DNA of 64,000 nucleotides from Pontivivens insulae (GTDB lineage: Bacteria > Pseudomonadota > Alphaproteobacteria > Rhodobacterales > Rhodobacteraceae), in assembly GCF_900302495.1 (NCBI RefSeq), contig NZ_OMKW01000004.1:434001-498000 (forward strand), given 5' to 3'. Shown in pieces: positions 54,972-64,000 of the stretch. The position numbers were made by a program, and so were the translations under genes. The stretch's first letter is position 1. Each line of letters opens with the position of its first letter. A model generated the notes under the pieces. That model searched no databases. It worked only from the letters and a program-made list of their open reading frames with translations, and was not told the origin of the DNA.

Positions 54972-56537
54972 ATGAGGTTGATCGGTATTGCGCTGCTCGC
55001 GTTCCTATTGGCAGGTGTTGCTTTCCTGCTGACAGAGCGGCGTGCGGAAGTGCTTGCAGCTGTCCCGCTTCTGTCTGGGAGCGAACGGATCGTGCATCGT
55101 TTTGATCAATCCGGTGCGCCCAACCTCCAAGATGTGGACGAAAGTTTCGAGCGGGTGTGGATCGCGGCGGAGGGCACGGACCGATGGACCGCGCTGAGCG
55201 GTGTCCCCTCCTATGCGACGCTTCGCTTCAATCTGCCTCGCGACGTGGTGGGGCTGGCCGGGGAACTGACCCTCGATCTGCGCAGTGATATTGCTGAAGG
55301 AACAGAAGGGGAGTTTCGGATCAATGTGAACGGCATCCGCCGCGGCGTCCTGACCATTCGACCGGGTATGGACGACTATACGGTCAAATTGCCCTTGAGT
55401 GCTGATGATCTGATCCGCCGACAGCTCGTCGTGTCCATGGCCATGATCGGAGATACGCCAAGTGCAGTATGCTCCACGGACGAGGGCTATGGTGCCCTTT
55501 TGCATGTTGAGCCGACAAGCCGTTTGACGCTTGCGCTCGAAGAACCGATCACGACCTTCGCGGATCAGCTTTTGGTCGCAGGTGAACCAGCGGAACTGCT
55601 CTGGCCTGTTGCGGATCGCGACGCCCAGGCGCAGGCGCTTGCGACGGCCGTTAGTGCGCAGGTCACCGGGCATGCCGTCCGGTTTGTCCGCCCAGATCAG
55701 GCAACTGAAGCGACGATTGATCCGGCAGATTACGATGGCACGTTGCCCCCGTCTGCATCCGCGGTTTTGCCGCTTAACTGGCCGGTTCAGGCCGAGGAGG
55801 CAGGCGCGTCAACGGACGCGGTCACGTTTGAGCGCGGAGCAAACTGGACCTTTGCTTTGGCCCGTAGCGCCCTTCAAGATCGTACCTTGCCGAACCGGCT
55901 CGATCTGAATTTGCGTCTACAGCCTCTACCTGGCGAAGCCGCGTGGATGCTGAACGTCCAGCACGCAGGGTCCATCCTGTATCAGGAGCGTATTGCAGGC
56001 AGCCGCACAGACTACCGAGCAATTATCCCACTCGGGGAAGCGGACGACGCTGAGCTGCTTCGCTACGAGGTTAACCTACAGGCCGATTGGGAAGGTCGCG
56101 GCCCATGCTTGATCCGGCCGGAGTTGACGGCACAACTCCTGCCGTCAACCCAGATTTCCGGCGGGCAAGTCGCGCCCGCCAGTGCGATGGAACCTTTGCT
56201 CGCAGCGCTCGGCAGCACTCCGTCCATTGGCATCCAATTATGGACGGAGACAGATGTAACGACCGCAAATGCGATGATGGGGTTGGCGCAGGACCTGATT
56301 GTCGGAGCCGCGGGTGTTGAGGCGGAATCTGATCGCGATGTGATCTTAGCCATGGCCGAACCGAACGAAGCACTGGAATTCGCGCGCACCCGTCCCGGTC
56401 CGGCATGGGTGCGTGGCTATTTCACGCCCGGCGATGCGGCCGAAACTCTGCCGCTTGAGGGGACGATGCTTGACGTATTGGCCAGCAGCGATGCACCGCG
56501 TGCAGTGATGGTTATCGTTCTGGGCTCCGGAAGCTGA
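54972..56537 (+). CDS. BcsB-like periplasmic polysaccharide synthase subunit
   Basis: A 521-residue protein with an N-terminal membrane/signal segment (residues 1-22) and a large periplasmic part. The order of beta-sandwich-like segments and the Cys-containing CSTDEGYGALLHVEP region resemble BcsB, the cellulose synthase partner subunit, though it is shorter and lacks an obvious C-terminal membrane anchor. GGAG precedes ATG 54972 by 6 bases (ATG 54960 is the alternative). The glycosyltransferase starts 3 bases after it. Confidence 0.65.
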   Translation: MRLIGIALLAFLLAGVAFLLTERRAEVLAAVPLLSGSERIVHRFDQSGAPNLQDVDESFERVWIAAEGTDRWTALSGVPSYATLRFNLPRDVVGLAGELTLDLRSDIAEGTEGEFRINVNGIRRGVLTIRPGMDDYTVKLPLSADDLIRRQLVVSMAMIGDTPSAVCSTDEGYGALLHVEPTSRLTLALEEPITTFADQLLVAGEPAELLWPVADRDAQAQALATAVSAQVTGHAVRFVRPDQATEATIDPADYDGTLPPSASAVLPLNWPVQAEEAGASTDAVTFERGANWTFALARSALQDRTLPNRLDLNLRLQPLPGEAAWMLNVQHAGSILYQERIAGSRTDYRAIIPLGEADDAELLRYEVNLQADWEGRGPCLIRPELTAQLLPSTQISGGQVAPASAMEPLLAALGSTPSIGIQLWTETDVTTANAMMGLAQDLIVGAAGVEAESDRDVILAMAEPNEALEFARTRPGPAWVRGYFTPGDAAETLPLEGTMLDVLASSDAPRAVMVIVLGSGS

Positions 56538-56540
56538 TCC

Positions 56541-58376
56541 ATGGCATCGGATGACCTGCGATCCCAGAATGAATACTGGTCCGTGGATTCGGCGCCCCGG
56601 CGTTTCTCCGGTCGGGTCGCACCCTGGCGCGCCTTTGCAGTGGTCGGAGCATTTCTGCTTCTCGGCACGTTCGGCTTGTGGGGCATCAATGAGCTGCACC
56701 TGCTAAACGCCATCTTTCCAAATGATGATCTGATCTTTTCGCCCTATAGCGGTGCTCACTCGATCCCAATGCGGATTTTCACACTGAGCTTTTTCATCGC
56801 GTTTGCATTGTTTTGCAACGGAACGGCGAAGGCCCGCTTTCTTTTCTGGTTCGATCTTACAGCGACCTACGTTGCGCTGTGCGGCTTGCTGGATGTTGCG
56901 AATATCGTGATCAGCTTCGCCCTGGGGATCACGTTCAGCCTCCACCTGATTGAGATTGAAAGCGGCCTGTTGGGGTTCGCGGTCTTTTCCTGGAAGCTCC
57001 TCGAACGTGGACGGATGCCCTCGCGTATTGATGTTGATACGGGACGGGGGCGGAGCATTCGGCCGCTTCTCAGGTTGATTGCGGTAACCATCTTCGCTGC
57101 GGCTGTTTCGATCTATGTCGCATCACTCGATCTGGCCGTGATCCACTACATGCGAGGCGTCGGACTGTTGGGTGGCATTGGGCCAGGCGTTTTCCTGTTT
57201 CTGCCCGTGTTCTTTGTGACCCTCTACGTCTTGGCGCGCCTGTCCTATCGGCGGGTGGCCGATGCGGATCACGCGCCTGCAATGACGGTGATCGTTCCTG
57301 CGCATAACGAGGAATATATCATCCAGCGCACGATTGCCGCGCTTGATCAGGCGGCGGCGCACTACGCGGGCGACGTGCATCTGCTCGTGCTCGACAACAA
57401 TTCCGAGGATGCGACCGACCAGCTGGCTCGCGTCGCTCTTTCGCAGTGTGAAGCACTGACGGGTGAGGTTGTGTTCGTCGAACGTCCGGGCAAGGCCAAC
57501 GCCTTGAATGCGGGCTTGCGCCTGACAAAGACGCCTCTTCTGGTGCGCGTTGATGCGGACACCCAAGTTTCCGAGGATGCATTCACATTGGCCGCTGCAT
57601 ATTTCGCTGAGCCGGACGTCGGCGTTGTTGGTGGCATCCCGTTGCCACCCGGTGGCGGGCCATTCGACAAGGCCCGATTGATGGAGGTGGTTACCAAGCA
57701 CGGTTTCTATCAAATCGGTATGGCCAGCATTAACGCGGTCGTCGGCGTTCCGGGCATGTTTGCCGTCTACCGAACCGAACTTCCAAGGCGTCTCGGCGGC
57801 TTTGTCGGTGGCATGAATGGCGAAGATACCGATATCTCGCTACGGATTGGCGAGCTCGGCTATCGGCTGATCGTGGAACCGCGCATTCGCTATATCTCCG
57901 AGGTGCCGGTCACCCTCAGCCACATGCGGGAACAGCGGATGCGCTGGTTTCGTTCAATCTACCACATCTGTTCGCGCTGCCGCGACGTGATCTTTCGCCG
58001 TAAGTCGAGTACGCGGGGACGCATCATCCTGCCCTATATGCTGATCAACTCAGCCAGGCGCACGATGATGGTGCCCATGATTGTCTTCGGCGTGGTCGAG
58101 TACGTGACCCATTTCGATTCATCCTCCGATCTGGCCTGGCAGGCGATTTTTGCCGTGATTGTTGGAATGCCGACACTGGTTGCTATTTTTGCTGCATTGG
58201 TCAACGGCATGCCACGCGGGCTGCTCTACTTGCCGCAATACTTGCTGTTCCGCATGCTTCGCAGCTGGTTCACGCTGGAGTCCATGCTCTCGATCTCCAT
58301 CGATGAAAAGGGGCGGCACATTTTCTCGAAAGAGGCGCTTTCCGAACCTCGGCCAGCTGACATACGGGTCGCCTAG
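56541..58376 (+). CDS. Membrane glycosyltransferase family 2 (BcsA-like, no PilZ)
   Basis: A 611-residue protein: about six N-terminal helices, a cytosolic GT2 domain (residues about 250-480) with VDADT (DxD), GED and QRMRW (QxxRW) motifs of processive synthases, and C-terminal helices. It should polymerise and export a polysaccharide with the BcsB-like protein. No PilZ domain is visible, so direct c-di-GMP activation is not expected. No outer-membrane BcsC or cellulase gene is nearby. Confidence 0.85.
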   Translation: MASDDLRSQNEYWSVDSAPRRFSGRVAPWRAFAVVGAFLLLGTFGLWGINELHLLNAIFPNDDLIFSPYSGAHSIPMRIFTLSFFIAFALFCNGTAKARFLFWFDLTATYVALCGLLDVANIVISFALGITFSLHLIEIESGLLGFAVFSWKLLERGRMPSRIDVDTGRGRSIRPLLRLIAVTIFAAAVSIYVASLDLAVIHYMRGVGLLGGIGPGVFLFLPVFFVTLYVLARLSYRRVADADHAPAMTVIVPAHNEEYIIQRTIAALDQAAAHYAGDVHLLVLDNNSEDATDQLARVALSQCEALTGEVVFVERPGKANALNAGLRLTKTPLLVRVDADTQVSEDAFTLAAAYFAEPDVGVVGGIPLPPGGGPFDKARLMEVVTKHGFYQIGMASINAVVGVPGMFAVYRTELPRRLGGFVGGMNGEDTDISLRIGELGYRLIVEPRIRYISEVPVTLSHMREQRMRWFRSIYHICSRCRDVIFRRKSSTRGRIILPYMLINSARRTMMVPMIVFGVVEYVTHFDSSSDLAWQAIFAVIVGMPTLVAIFAALVNGMPRGLLYLPQYLLFRMLRSWFTLESMLSISIDEKGRHIFSKEALSEPRPADIRVA

Positions 58377-58407
58377 ATCGGTCCGCACCTTGTTTCACTA
58401 TTTGAGG

Positions 58408-58437
58408 TTGTGAATTGTCATGATGGCACGCTATTCC
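58408..58437 (+). promoter_or_regulatory. Candidate rnpB promoter
   Basis: TTGTGA (58408-58413) and TATTCC (58432-58437) with an 18-base spacer end 6 bases before the RNase P RNA. Confidence 0.4.
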
Positions 58438-58443
58438 AACCAA

Positions 58444-58817
58444 TGTGCGGATGGCTGGATGATCGCGCCGGGAAATCGGTGAGGAAAGTCCGGACTCCTT
58501 GAAGCGACGGCGCCGGATAACGTCCGGCCAGGGCAACCTGAGGGAAAGCGCCACAGAAATCAGACCTCCCGGCGACGGGGAAGGGTGAAACGGTGGAGTA
58601 AGAGACCACCGCCGGGCTGGCAACAGACCGGGCACGGCAAGCCCCGCCGGGAGCAAGGCCAAATAGGGATCGCGCGCCTTTCGGGGCATGGCTGCTTCAC
58701 CACAGCGATCCGGGTTGGCTGCGTGAGGCGTTGCGCAAGCAACGTCCCAGACGAATGGTCATCCATGGGATTCGATGGAATCCCGGGACAAAATCCGGCT
58801 TACAGGCCATCCGCACA
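58444..58817 (+). ncRNA. rnpB: RNase P RNA (class A)
   Basis: The hallmark GAGGAAAGTCCGGACTCC lies at 58482, with GGTGAAACGGTGGAGTAAGAG, GCAAGCCCCGCCGGGAGCAA and, near the end, a GGCTTAC segment. TGTGCGGATGGC (58444) and GCCATCCGCACA (ending 58817) pair perfectly over 12 bases as helix P1, which sets both ends. It is the catalytic RNA that matures tRNA 5' ends. Confidence 0.96.
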
Positions 58818-59235
58818 GAGTTTTCGGAAATTTCCCCATAAATGAGCGTCTATATTTAGCGTTCAAAATTTGACGACCCTCAAATTGTGGCAAAAATGCG
58901 CACGAGGGCACAGAATGGCATAAAAAACCATTGCTAGGCATACGGTGTCGCTGCATAGTGATCCTCAAGAGAAAGAGAGCAGCGCAAATGAGGTCCACAA
59001 GGATCCGGGCGTAATCCGAGGCAGGTTTCTACAGGCTCTCCCTCTCGCAAAAGGGCGTTGGCAGTGGAGTAGGTAATCGGTGCGACGACAAACAGCACCG
59101 TAGCTTCATAGAACACGTTGGGACAGTTACGGCGGGTCGTGTGAGCATCACGCCCGCCGTTTCCAATTCAGCCCCCGCCCAGACAGGTGATCGGTCCAGC
59201 CAATTCGGCATGGACTGGAACAGAAAGATGGGGCG
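58818..59235 (+). promoter_or_regulatory. Intergenic region rnpB-mraZ
   Basis: No gene seen in these 418 bases. TTGCTA (58931-58936) and CATAGT (58954-58959), 17 bases apart, are the best promoter candidate for the division cluster. ACGGCGGG-T-CGTG (59129-59141) folds on CACG-CCCGCCGT (59149-59160), a 12-pair hairpin with one bulge, about 75 bases before mraZ; it may end upstream transcripts or shape the mraZ leader. Clear MraZ-type TGGG repeats were not found. Confidence 0.5.
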
Positions 59236-59793
59236 GTGGAGCAGAGCTTTCGCGGCGAGTTCGAGATGAAGGCAGATGCCAAGGGTCGTATGTCGATCCC
59301 GGCTGCCTTTCGCCGTGTCATAGAGGCTCAGATCCCCGGATGGTCCCAGGGGCAGCCCGTGAAGTGCGTCTTGATGCAGAATGCAGATCGTCGGCCTTGC
59401 CTACAGTTCTACGGGCAAGAGCGGTTCAAGACGCTTGAGAAATATGTCGACCGGCTTCCGCAATTCTCCAAAAAGCACAAGAAACTCGCCCGCAAGTTCG
59501 GCTCGGCACATGATCTGCTGATTGATGACAGTGGCCGGGTCGTCTTGAGCGAAAAGTTCCGCGCAAAAGTTGGGATTGCCGCAGGCGTTCCCCTGATCGG
59601 CGTGGGCATGGTTCGGTGGTTCGAGCTTTGGACGGCGGACAACTACGCTCTGGATGAGGATGATGAAGGCTGGTGGAACGATGATGAGGAAGATCCGACT
59701 GACGTCTACCGGCTGATTGAGGAGATCGAAGAGGAAGCCCGGCTTGATCGGGTCGCGCAGATGCGGTTGCAGTCGGAGCCCCGGCATGAGTGA
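59236..59793 (+). CDS. mraZ: Transcriptional regulator MraZ
   Basis: A 185-residue protein with two SpoVT/AbrB-like domains ([13 protein letters not shown] near residue 14, [13 protein letters not shown] near 97) and a longer than usual acidic C-terminal tail. MraZ controls the division and wall (dcw) cluster. Start GTG 59236; the ATG at 59228 is in another frame. Overlaps rsmH by 8 bases. Confidence 0.93.
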   Translation: MEQSFRGEFEMKADAKGRMSIPAAFRRVIEAQIPGWSQGQPVKCVLMQNADRRPCLQFYGQERFKTLEKYVDRLPQFSKKHKKLARKFGSAHDLLIDDSGRVVLSEKFRAKVGIAAGVPLIGVGMVRWFELWTADNYALDEDDEGWWNDDEEDPTDVYRLIEEIEEEARLDRVAQMRLQSEPRHE

Positions 59794-60784
59794 CGCGCCC
59801 CACATTCCCGTCCTGCTGAATGAGGTTCTGAGCGCCGCCACGCCCGTGGGCGGCGTTTGGCTTGATGGCACTCTGGGTGCAGGTGGATATACCCGCGCGC
59901 TGCTCGATCATGGGGCGGAGCATGTTTATGGGGTTGATCGCGATCCTCGTGCGGCTCGCGAGATGGCACGCTGGTCAGCCGACTATTCAGATCGCTTCAC
60001 TTTCCTGCCGGGCACGTTTGGCCAACTCGATACACTGGCGCGCGAGGCCGGTGCGACGGCGCTTGACGGTATCGTGTTGGATATCGGTGTGTCGTCGATG
60101 CAGATTGATGAGGCGGATCGGGGGTTTTCGTTTCAGAAGGACGGCCCCCTGGACATGCGCATGAGCGACGCCGGACCATCCGCCGCAGATCTCGTAAATG
60201 GAGCGAGCGAAGCAGAACTTGCCGATATCCTGTTCCAATATGGTGAGGAACGGGCCTCTCGCCGGATTGCCCAGGCGATTGTTGCCGCTCGTCCGGTGGC
60301 AGATTCCACCCTGCGTCTGGCCGAGATTGTCAGTGGTGTTCTGCCACGCCAGAAGCCTGGCCAGCCGCATCCAGCCACGCGCAGTTTTCAGGCGCTACGC
60401 ATCGCGGTGAATGAAGAACTGGCCGAGCTTGCCCGCGCGCTCTTGGCTGCGGAACAGATGTTGCGCCCCGGCGGCGTTCTGATCGTGGTCACATTCCACT
60501 CGCTGGAAGATCGCATCGTGAAGCGTTTTTTGGCGGATCGCTCCGGCAAGGGAGGCGGCGGAAACCGGTATGCGCCGCCAACGGATGTGACCCCTCCCAG
60601 CTTCGAATTGCTCAACCGTAAAGCGGTCACCGCCAGCAAGGACGAGTTGGAGCGCAATCCGCGGTCCCGATCCGCGAAGTTGCGCGCCGCGCGCCGCACA
60701 GATGCCGCCGCTCATCCGGCGGATGTGAAAGGTCTCGGCCTACCGAGGCTTGATTTGATTCAACTTGGCGCAGGGAGATCGTGA
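59786..60784 (+). CDS. rsmH: 16S rRNA (cytosine-1402-N4) methyltransferase RsmH
   Basis: A 332-residue SAM enzyme (MraW): [10 protein letters not shown] at the N terminus, [17 protein letters not shown] loop, and the [12 protein letters not shown] motif near residue 240. It methylates C1402 in the decoding centre. ATG 59786 lies within the end of mraZ; GGAG precedes it. Confidence 0.96.
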   Translation: MSDAPHIPVLLNEVLSAATPVGGVWLDGTLGAGGYTRALLDHGAEHVYGVDRDPRAAREMARWSADYSDRFTFLPGTFGQLDTLAREAGATALDGIVLDIGVSSMQIDEADRGFSFQKDGPLDMRMSDAGPSAADLVNGASEAELADILFQYGEERASRRIAQAIVAARPVADSTLRLAEIVSGVLPRQKPGQPHPATRSFQALRIAVNEELAELARALLAAEQMLRPGGVLIVVTFHSLEDRIVKRFLADRSGKGGGGNRYAPPTDVTPPSFELLNRKAVTASKDELERNPRSRSAKLRAARRTDAAAHPADVKGLGLPRLDLIQLGAGRS

Positions 60785-61176
60785 TGCGCAGTCCAGCCTA
60801 TCTTGTCGCCTTCGCCATGGTTCTGTCCTCAGCTGTTTGGGCGTACAGCGTCAACAGTGACACGAAAGACGGTTTGCGAGAGATCGAGCGCCTTCAAACG
60901 CGGATCGCGGCAGAGCGTGAGGCGCTGGATGTCCTGCGTGTGGAATGGGCCTTTCTCAACCGTCCGCAGCGGCTCGACCGCCTTGTTGCCATGCATTTCG
61001 ACGAATTGGGTTTGATCCCGCTTGATCCGCAGCATTTTGGCGGCATGCAAATGGTCGCCTATCCGACCGAGGTGCCATCTGCGCTGCCGGATGTGCTGGC
61101 GCGGGCTGACAGAAATCAGTTCCAGTTGCCGATGACGGTGCAAGAAGTCGTCGCCTTCAACGGGTATGAGCCATGA
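60784..61176 (+). CDS. ftsL: Cell division protein FtsL
   Basis: A 130-residue bitopic membrane protein: N-terminal helix (residues about 3-20) and a coiled-coil (about 25-60) ending in the RPQRLDRLV segment. It links FtsB and FtsI in the divisome. The start shares its A with the rsmH stop (TGATG); the end overlaps ftsI by four bases. Confidence 0.85.
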   Translation: MRSPAYLVAFAMVLSSAVWAYSVNSDTKDGLREIERLQTRIAAEREALDVLRVEWAFLNRPQRLDRLVAMHFDELGLIPLDPQHFGGMQMVAYPTEVPSALPDVLARADRNQFQLPMTVQEVVAFNGYEP

Positions 61177-62957
61177 TCCGCGTCCCGCTCAGACCACTTG
61201 CCCGCGTCATTGCGGCGCGCAACCAGGGCATCGACCCGGATGTCGTCGATGCCGAGCGGCGCGCTGCTGCCTGCCGTCTGCGCAGGGCAGAGGAAACGCG
61301 GCGTGCGCAGCGCAGGCTGTGGTTGTTGAGCGCTGTCTTCGTGATGGGATTTGGCGCAGTGGCGGGAAAGATGGCCGTCATCTCGGCAAGTGATGTTCCA
61401 CAGCAGGAGCAGAGCGCGACCGCCGATCCCCTGCGTGCGCACCGTGCTGATATCGTAGACGTGAATGGAGAGCTTCTGGCCACGAACATCGTGACCTCGG
61501 CCCTTTATGTGGAAACGCGCCGGATGGTTGATCCGGAAGGCGTTGCCATCGGTCTTGCCAACATCTTCCCGGATCTGGAAGCAGAGGCCTTGATGACGCT
61601 GTTTGCGCGTCCGGGCAACTTTCATTGGATTCAGAGCCAAGTGAGCCCTGAGCAGCTTCAGGCCGTCCACGATCTTGGTCAACCGGGCGTATTCTACGGG
61701 CCGCGTGAGACGCGGGTTTATCCGCAGGGACGGCGGCTGGGCCACATTCTTGGCGGCTCCCGCTTTGAACGTGAAGCTGCCCGCGCGGCAGAAACCGCGG
61801 GCACTGCTGGCGTTGAACTGATGTTCAATGAAAGGCTTGGGGATCCCGAGCGCATTGATGAGCCGCTACGCCTGTCGATTGATCTGCGGGCACAGAACGC
61901 GATGCGCGATGTGTTGGCCCAACAGATGGAGCGGTTTGACGCGATCGGAGCAACGGGAATTCTGATGCGGGCCGACAATGGAGAGATCGTCTCCATGGTC
62001 TCTCTGCCGGACTTTGATCCGAATGATCGGCCCGCGCCGCGTGGCCCGGATGCCGATCAGCTCTTCAGCCGTGCATCCCAAGGGGTCTACGAGCTTGGCT
62101 CGACCTTCAAGACACTGACCGTGGCGCAAAGCCTTGAGCTTGGGCTGGTCAATCCAGAGACGATGATCGACACGCGCGGTCCTTTGCAGTGGGGGCGATT
62201 CCGGATCCGGGATTTTCACAACTACGGACCCGAGCTGTCTGTCACCGAGGTTATGGAGCACAGCTCGAACATCGGGACGGCACGTATCGCACTCGATATC
62301 GGCATTGAACGTCATCAGGAGTTCCTGCGAGAGCTTGGGTTTTTCGACCCGGTTGAGGTCGAATTGCCCGAAAGCCGCTCTGCCCGCCCATTGCTTCCAC
62401 CGCGTTGGTCCGATCTTTCCACGATGACAATCAGTTACGGCCACGGGCTTGCAGCCACCCCACTTCATCTGGCCAGCGCTTACGCGACGGTCGCGAATGG
62501 CGGCCTGCGGGTCACGCCGACACTATTGGCCGATGCGGCCATGCCGACCGAGGCGGATCGCGTGATCTCCGAACGGACGTCGGGCATGGTGAACCGCATG
62601 TTGCGCGCAGTTGTGTCTGACGGCACGGCTGGGTTCGCGGATGTTGAAGGATATGAAGTCGGCGGAAAGACCGGGACGGCTGATAAACCCTCCCAAGGCG
62701 GCTATGCCGAAGACCGGGTCATCGCAACTTTTGCCGCGGTCTTCCCAGCAAGCGATCCAGAATATGTTCTAGTCGTGACACTTGATGAACCCGAAGACAG
62801 ATCCGGCCCGGTCGTACGCCGTACGGCAGGATGGACAGCGGCCCCGACGGCCGGGATGATCATTCGGCGCGTCGCCCCCGTTCTGGGCCTGCGCCCGCAA
62901 TCGCGCCAGTCGGATCCGGAAATTCCGGGGATGGCCCTTGCAGGGGGGCGCGGCTAG
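61173..62957 (+). CDS. ftsI: Peptidoglycan D,D-transpeptidase FtsI (PBP3)
   Basis: A 594-residue class B penicillin-binding protein: cytosolic basic N terminus, membrane helix near 50-66, dimerisation domain, and transpeptidase domain with active-site STFK (about residue 311), SSN (about 366) and KTGT (about 498). It cross-links septal peptidoglycan. ATG overlaps the ftsL stop. Confidence 0.96.
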   Translation: MIRVPLRPLARVIAARNQGIDPDVVDAERRAAACRLRRAEETRRAQRRLWLLSAVFVMGFGAVAGKMAVISASDVPQQEQSATADPLRAHRADIVDVNGELLATNIVTSALYVETRRMVDPEGVAIGLANIFPDLEAEALMTLFARPGNFHWIQSQVSPEQLQAVHDLGQPGVFYGPRETRVYPQGRRLGHILGGSRFEREAARAAETAGTAGVELMFNERLGDPERIDEPLRLSIDLRAQNAMRDVLAQQMERFDAIGATGILMRADNGEIVSMVSLPDFDPNDRPAPRGPDADQLFSRASQGVYELGSTFKTLTVAQSLELGLVNPETMIDTRGPLQWGRFRIRDFHNYGPELSVTEVMEHSSNIGTARIALDIGIERHQEFLRELGFFDPVEVELPESRSARPLLPPRWSDLSTMTISYGHGLAATPLHLASAYATVANGGLRVTPTLLADAAMPTEADRVISERTSGMVNRMLRAVVSDGTAGFADVEGYEVGGKTGTADKPSQGGYAEDRVIATFAAVFPASDPEYVLVVTLDEPEDRSGPVVRRTAGWTAAPTAGMIIRRVAPVLGLRPQSRQSDPEIPGMALAGGRG

Positions 62958-62998
62958 ATCATGTTGCTCTTCAGCATTTGAAATCAGCCGAGGTCACT

Positions 62999-64000
62999 AT
63001 GCGCGCGCTGTTGCCAATATTGCCGGACACTCTCGACGCCGTCGTCAATCTTGCGGACGATCACCAGATAGCTGGACTGACCCCCGACAGTCGCGCGGTC
63101 GAGGCTGACTTTCTGTTTGCCGCACTGCCCGGCGTGAATGCACACGGCATCACATTTATAGGCAAAGCGCTCCAACAAGGCGCGAGTGTCGTGCTGACCG
63201 ATGCAGAAGGGTTTGCGCGCGCGGCGCAGGACAATTTGCATTCGCGATGCGGCTGGTTGGTGTCGGATGACCCGCGCGCCGTACTCGCCCATATCGCTGC
63301 TGGCTTCTTTGGCGTGCAGCCTGAAACGGTTGTCGCTGTGACCGGCACCAACGGAAAGACCTCCGTCGCGACATTCACGCGCCAACTCTGGCGGGCCATG
63401 GGGTTGGCAGGTGTCAATTTCGGGACTGCAGGTGTTGAAGGACAAGTCAACGCCCCGCTCAGCCACACCACACCAGAGCCAGTGGAGCTGCACCGTTTGC
63501 TTGCCAGTCTGGCAGAGCAGGGTGTGACACATGCCGCGATGGAAGCGTCCAGCCACGGGCTGGCCCAACGTCGCCTGGATGGCGTAACGCTGGCTGCAGC
63601 AGGGTTCACCCACCTCACCCGCGATCACCTCGATTATCACGAAACGCCGGAGGCTTATGAGGCTGCAAAGGCGCTATTGTTTAATCGCGTGCTCACAATG
63701 GGCGCACCGGCAGTCGTCAATATCGACACCGAGGTGGGATGCCGCATGGCCGATGTCGCGCGCGGCGCGGGTCATCCTGTCTTCTCAGTCGGACAGAGCG
63801 AGGGCGCGGATCTGCGCATCCTTTCGGTTCGTTACGCCACAACTGGTCAGCGCGTGACGTTCCGCCATGAGGATCGGGAATACGGCGCGGAGCTGTCCTT
63901 GATTGGCGCTTTTCAGGTTGAAAACGCCATGCTTGCGGCCGGCTTGGCCGTTGCTGCTGGGGCTGAGCCAACACGTGTCTTTGCGGCATTGCCACAGCTT
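62999..64000 (+). CDS. murE: UDP-MurNAc-tripeptide synthetase MurE (5' part)
   Basis: 334 codons are present and open to the window edge; the full protein is usually about 490. The N-terminal UDP-binding domain holds TPDSRAV near residue 23, the central domain the ATP loop GTNGKTS near 117, then TTPE and EASSHG. It adds diaminopimelate to UDP-MurNAc-L-Ala-D-Glu. GAGGT precedes ATG 62999; an ATG at 62961 meets a stop after six codons. Confidence 0.95.
   Translation, partial: MRALLPILPDTLDAVVNLADDHQIAGLTPDSRAVEADFLFAALPGVNAHGITFIGKALQQGASVVLTDAEGFARAAQDNLHSRCGWLVSDDPRAVLAHIAAGFFGVQPETVVAVTGTNGKTSVATFTRQLWRAMGLAGVNFGTAGVEGQVNAPLSHTTPEPVELHRLLASLAEQGVTHAAMEASSHGLAQRRLDGVTLAAAGFTHLTRDHLDYHETPEAYEAAKALLFNRVLTMGAPAVVNIDTEVGCRMADVARGAGHPVFSVGQSEGADLRILSVRYATTGQRVTFRHEDREYGAELSLIGAFQVENAMLAAGLAVAAGAEPTRVFAALPQL

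Overview
The window is a stretch of chromosome from an alphaproteobacterium of the Rhodobacterales, most likely the Roseobacter group. Supporting signs are the sorbitol/mannitol operon of Rhodobacter type (smoEFGK-smoS-mtlK), an FnrL-type regulator beside ccoNOQP-ccoGHIS, a monomeric isocitrate dehydrogenase, a FYDLN-acid (TIGR02300) zinc-ribbon protein, and a BciA-type 8-vinyl reductase of bacteriochlorophyll synthesis. The BciA gene suggests an aerobic anoxygenic phototroph or a recent descendant of one. No insertion sequence, prophage, CRISPR array or rRNA was seen; genes are tightly packed, with many 4-8 base overlaps.

Layout. 1-5198 (minus): an unusual cluster in which three different proteins each carry a Rieske [2Fe-2S] domain, fused to a ThDP enzyme, to an FMN/[3Fe-4S] glutamate-synthase domain, and to a ferric-reductase-like membrane domain, with a small membrane protein between. 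5496-13031 (plus): LacI regulator, then polyol ABC transporter and two polyol dehydrogenases. 13054-20349: RpiR regulator diverging from a TAXI-type TRAP transporter operon with UspA, class III aminotransferase and a BKACE-family beta-keto-acid cleavage enzyme, which reads as one uptake-and-degradation pathway. 20353-28640: bciA, icd, tRNA-Ala(GGC), TIGR02300 protein, PHA depolymerase, YgjP-like protein, NlpC/P60 hydrolase and M17 aminopeptidase. 28701-33149: carbonic anhydrase, asd, GNAT and hypothetical genes, including an unlisted 39-codon Cys/His-rich small ORF directly ahead of a small periplasmic protein.

33207-43963 is the microoxic respiration block: fnrL, hemN with a hemerythrin-like protein, ccoNOQP and ccoGHIS, with a perfect FNR box between the divergent hemerythrin and cco operons and a near-perfect one before ccoG. 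43958-54844 is mixed accessory metabolism and regulation: aldehyde dehydrogenase, sulfatase/phosphonate hydrolase-like enzyme with a doubtful start codon, methyltransferase, LysR, LacI, a copper ATPase, and a DUF2855/FAD oxidoreductase pair of unknown role.

54972-58376 is a two-gene BcsB-like/glycosyltransferase polysaccharide module. It is followed by the RNase P RNA gene and the start of the division and cell-wall cluster (mraZ-rsmH-ftsL-ftsI-murE), which runs off the right edge. The strongest candidates for something undescribed are the three-Rieske cluster at the left end and the Cys/His small ORF at 32672.
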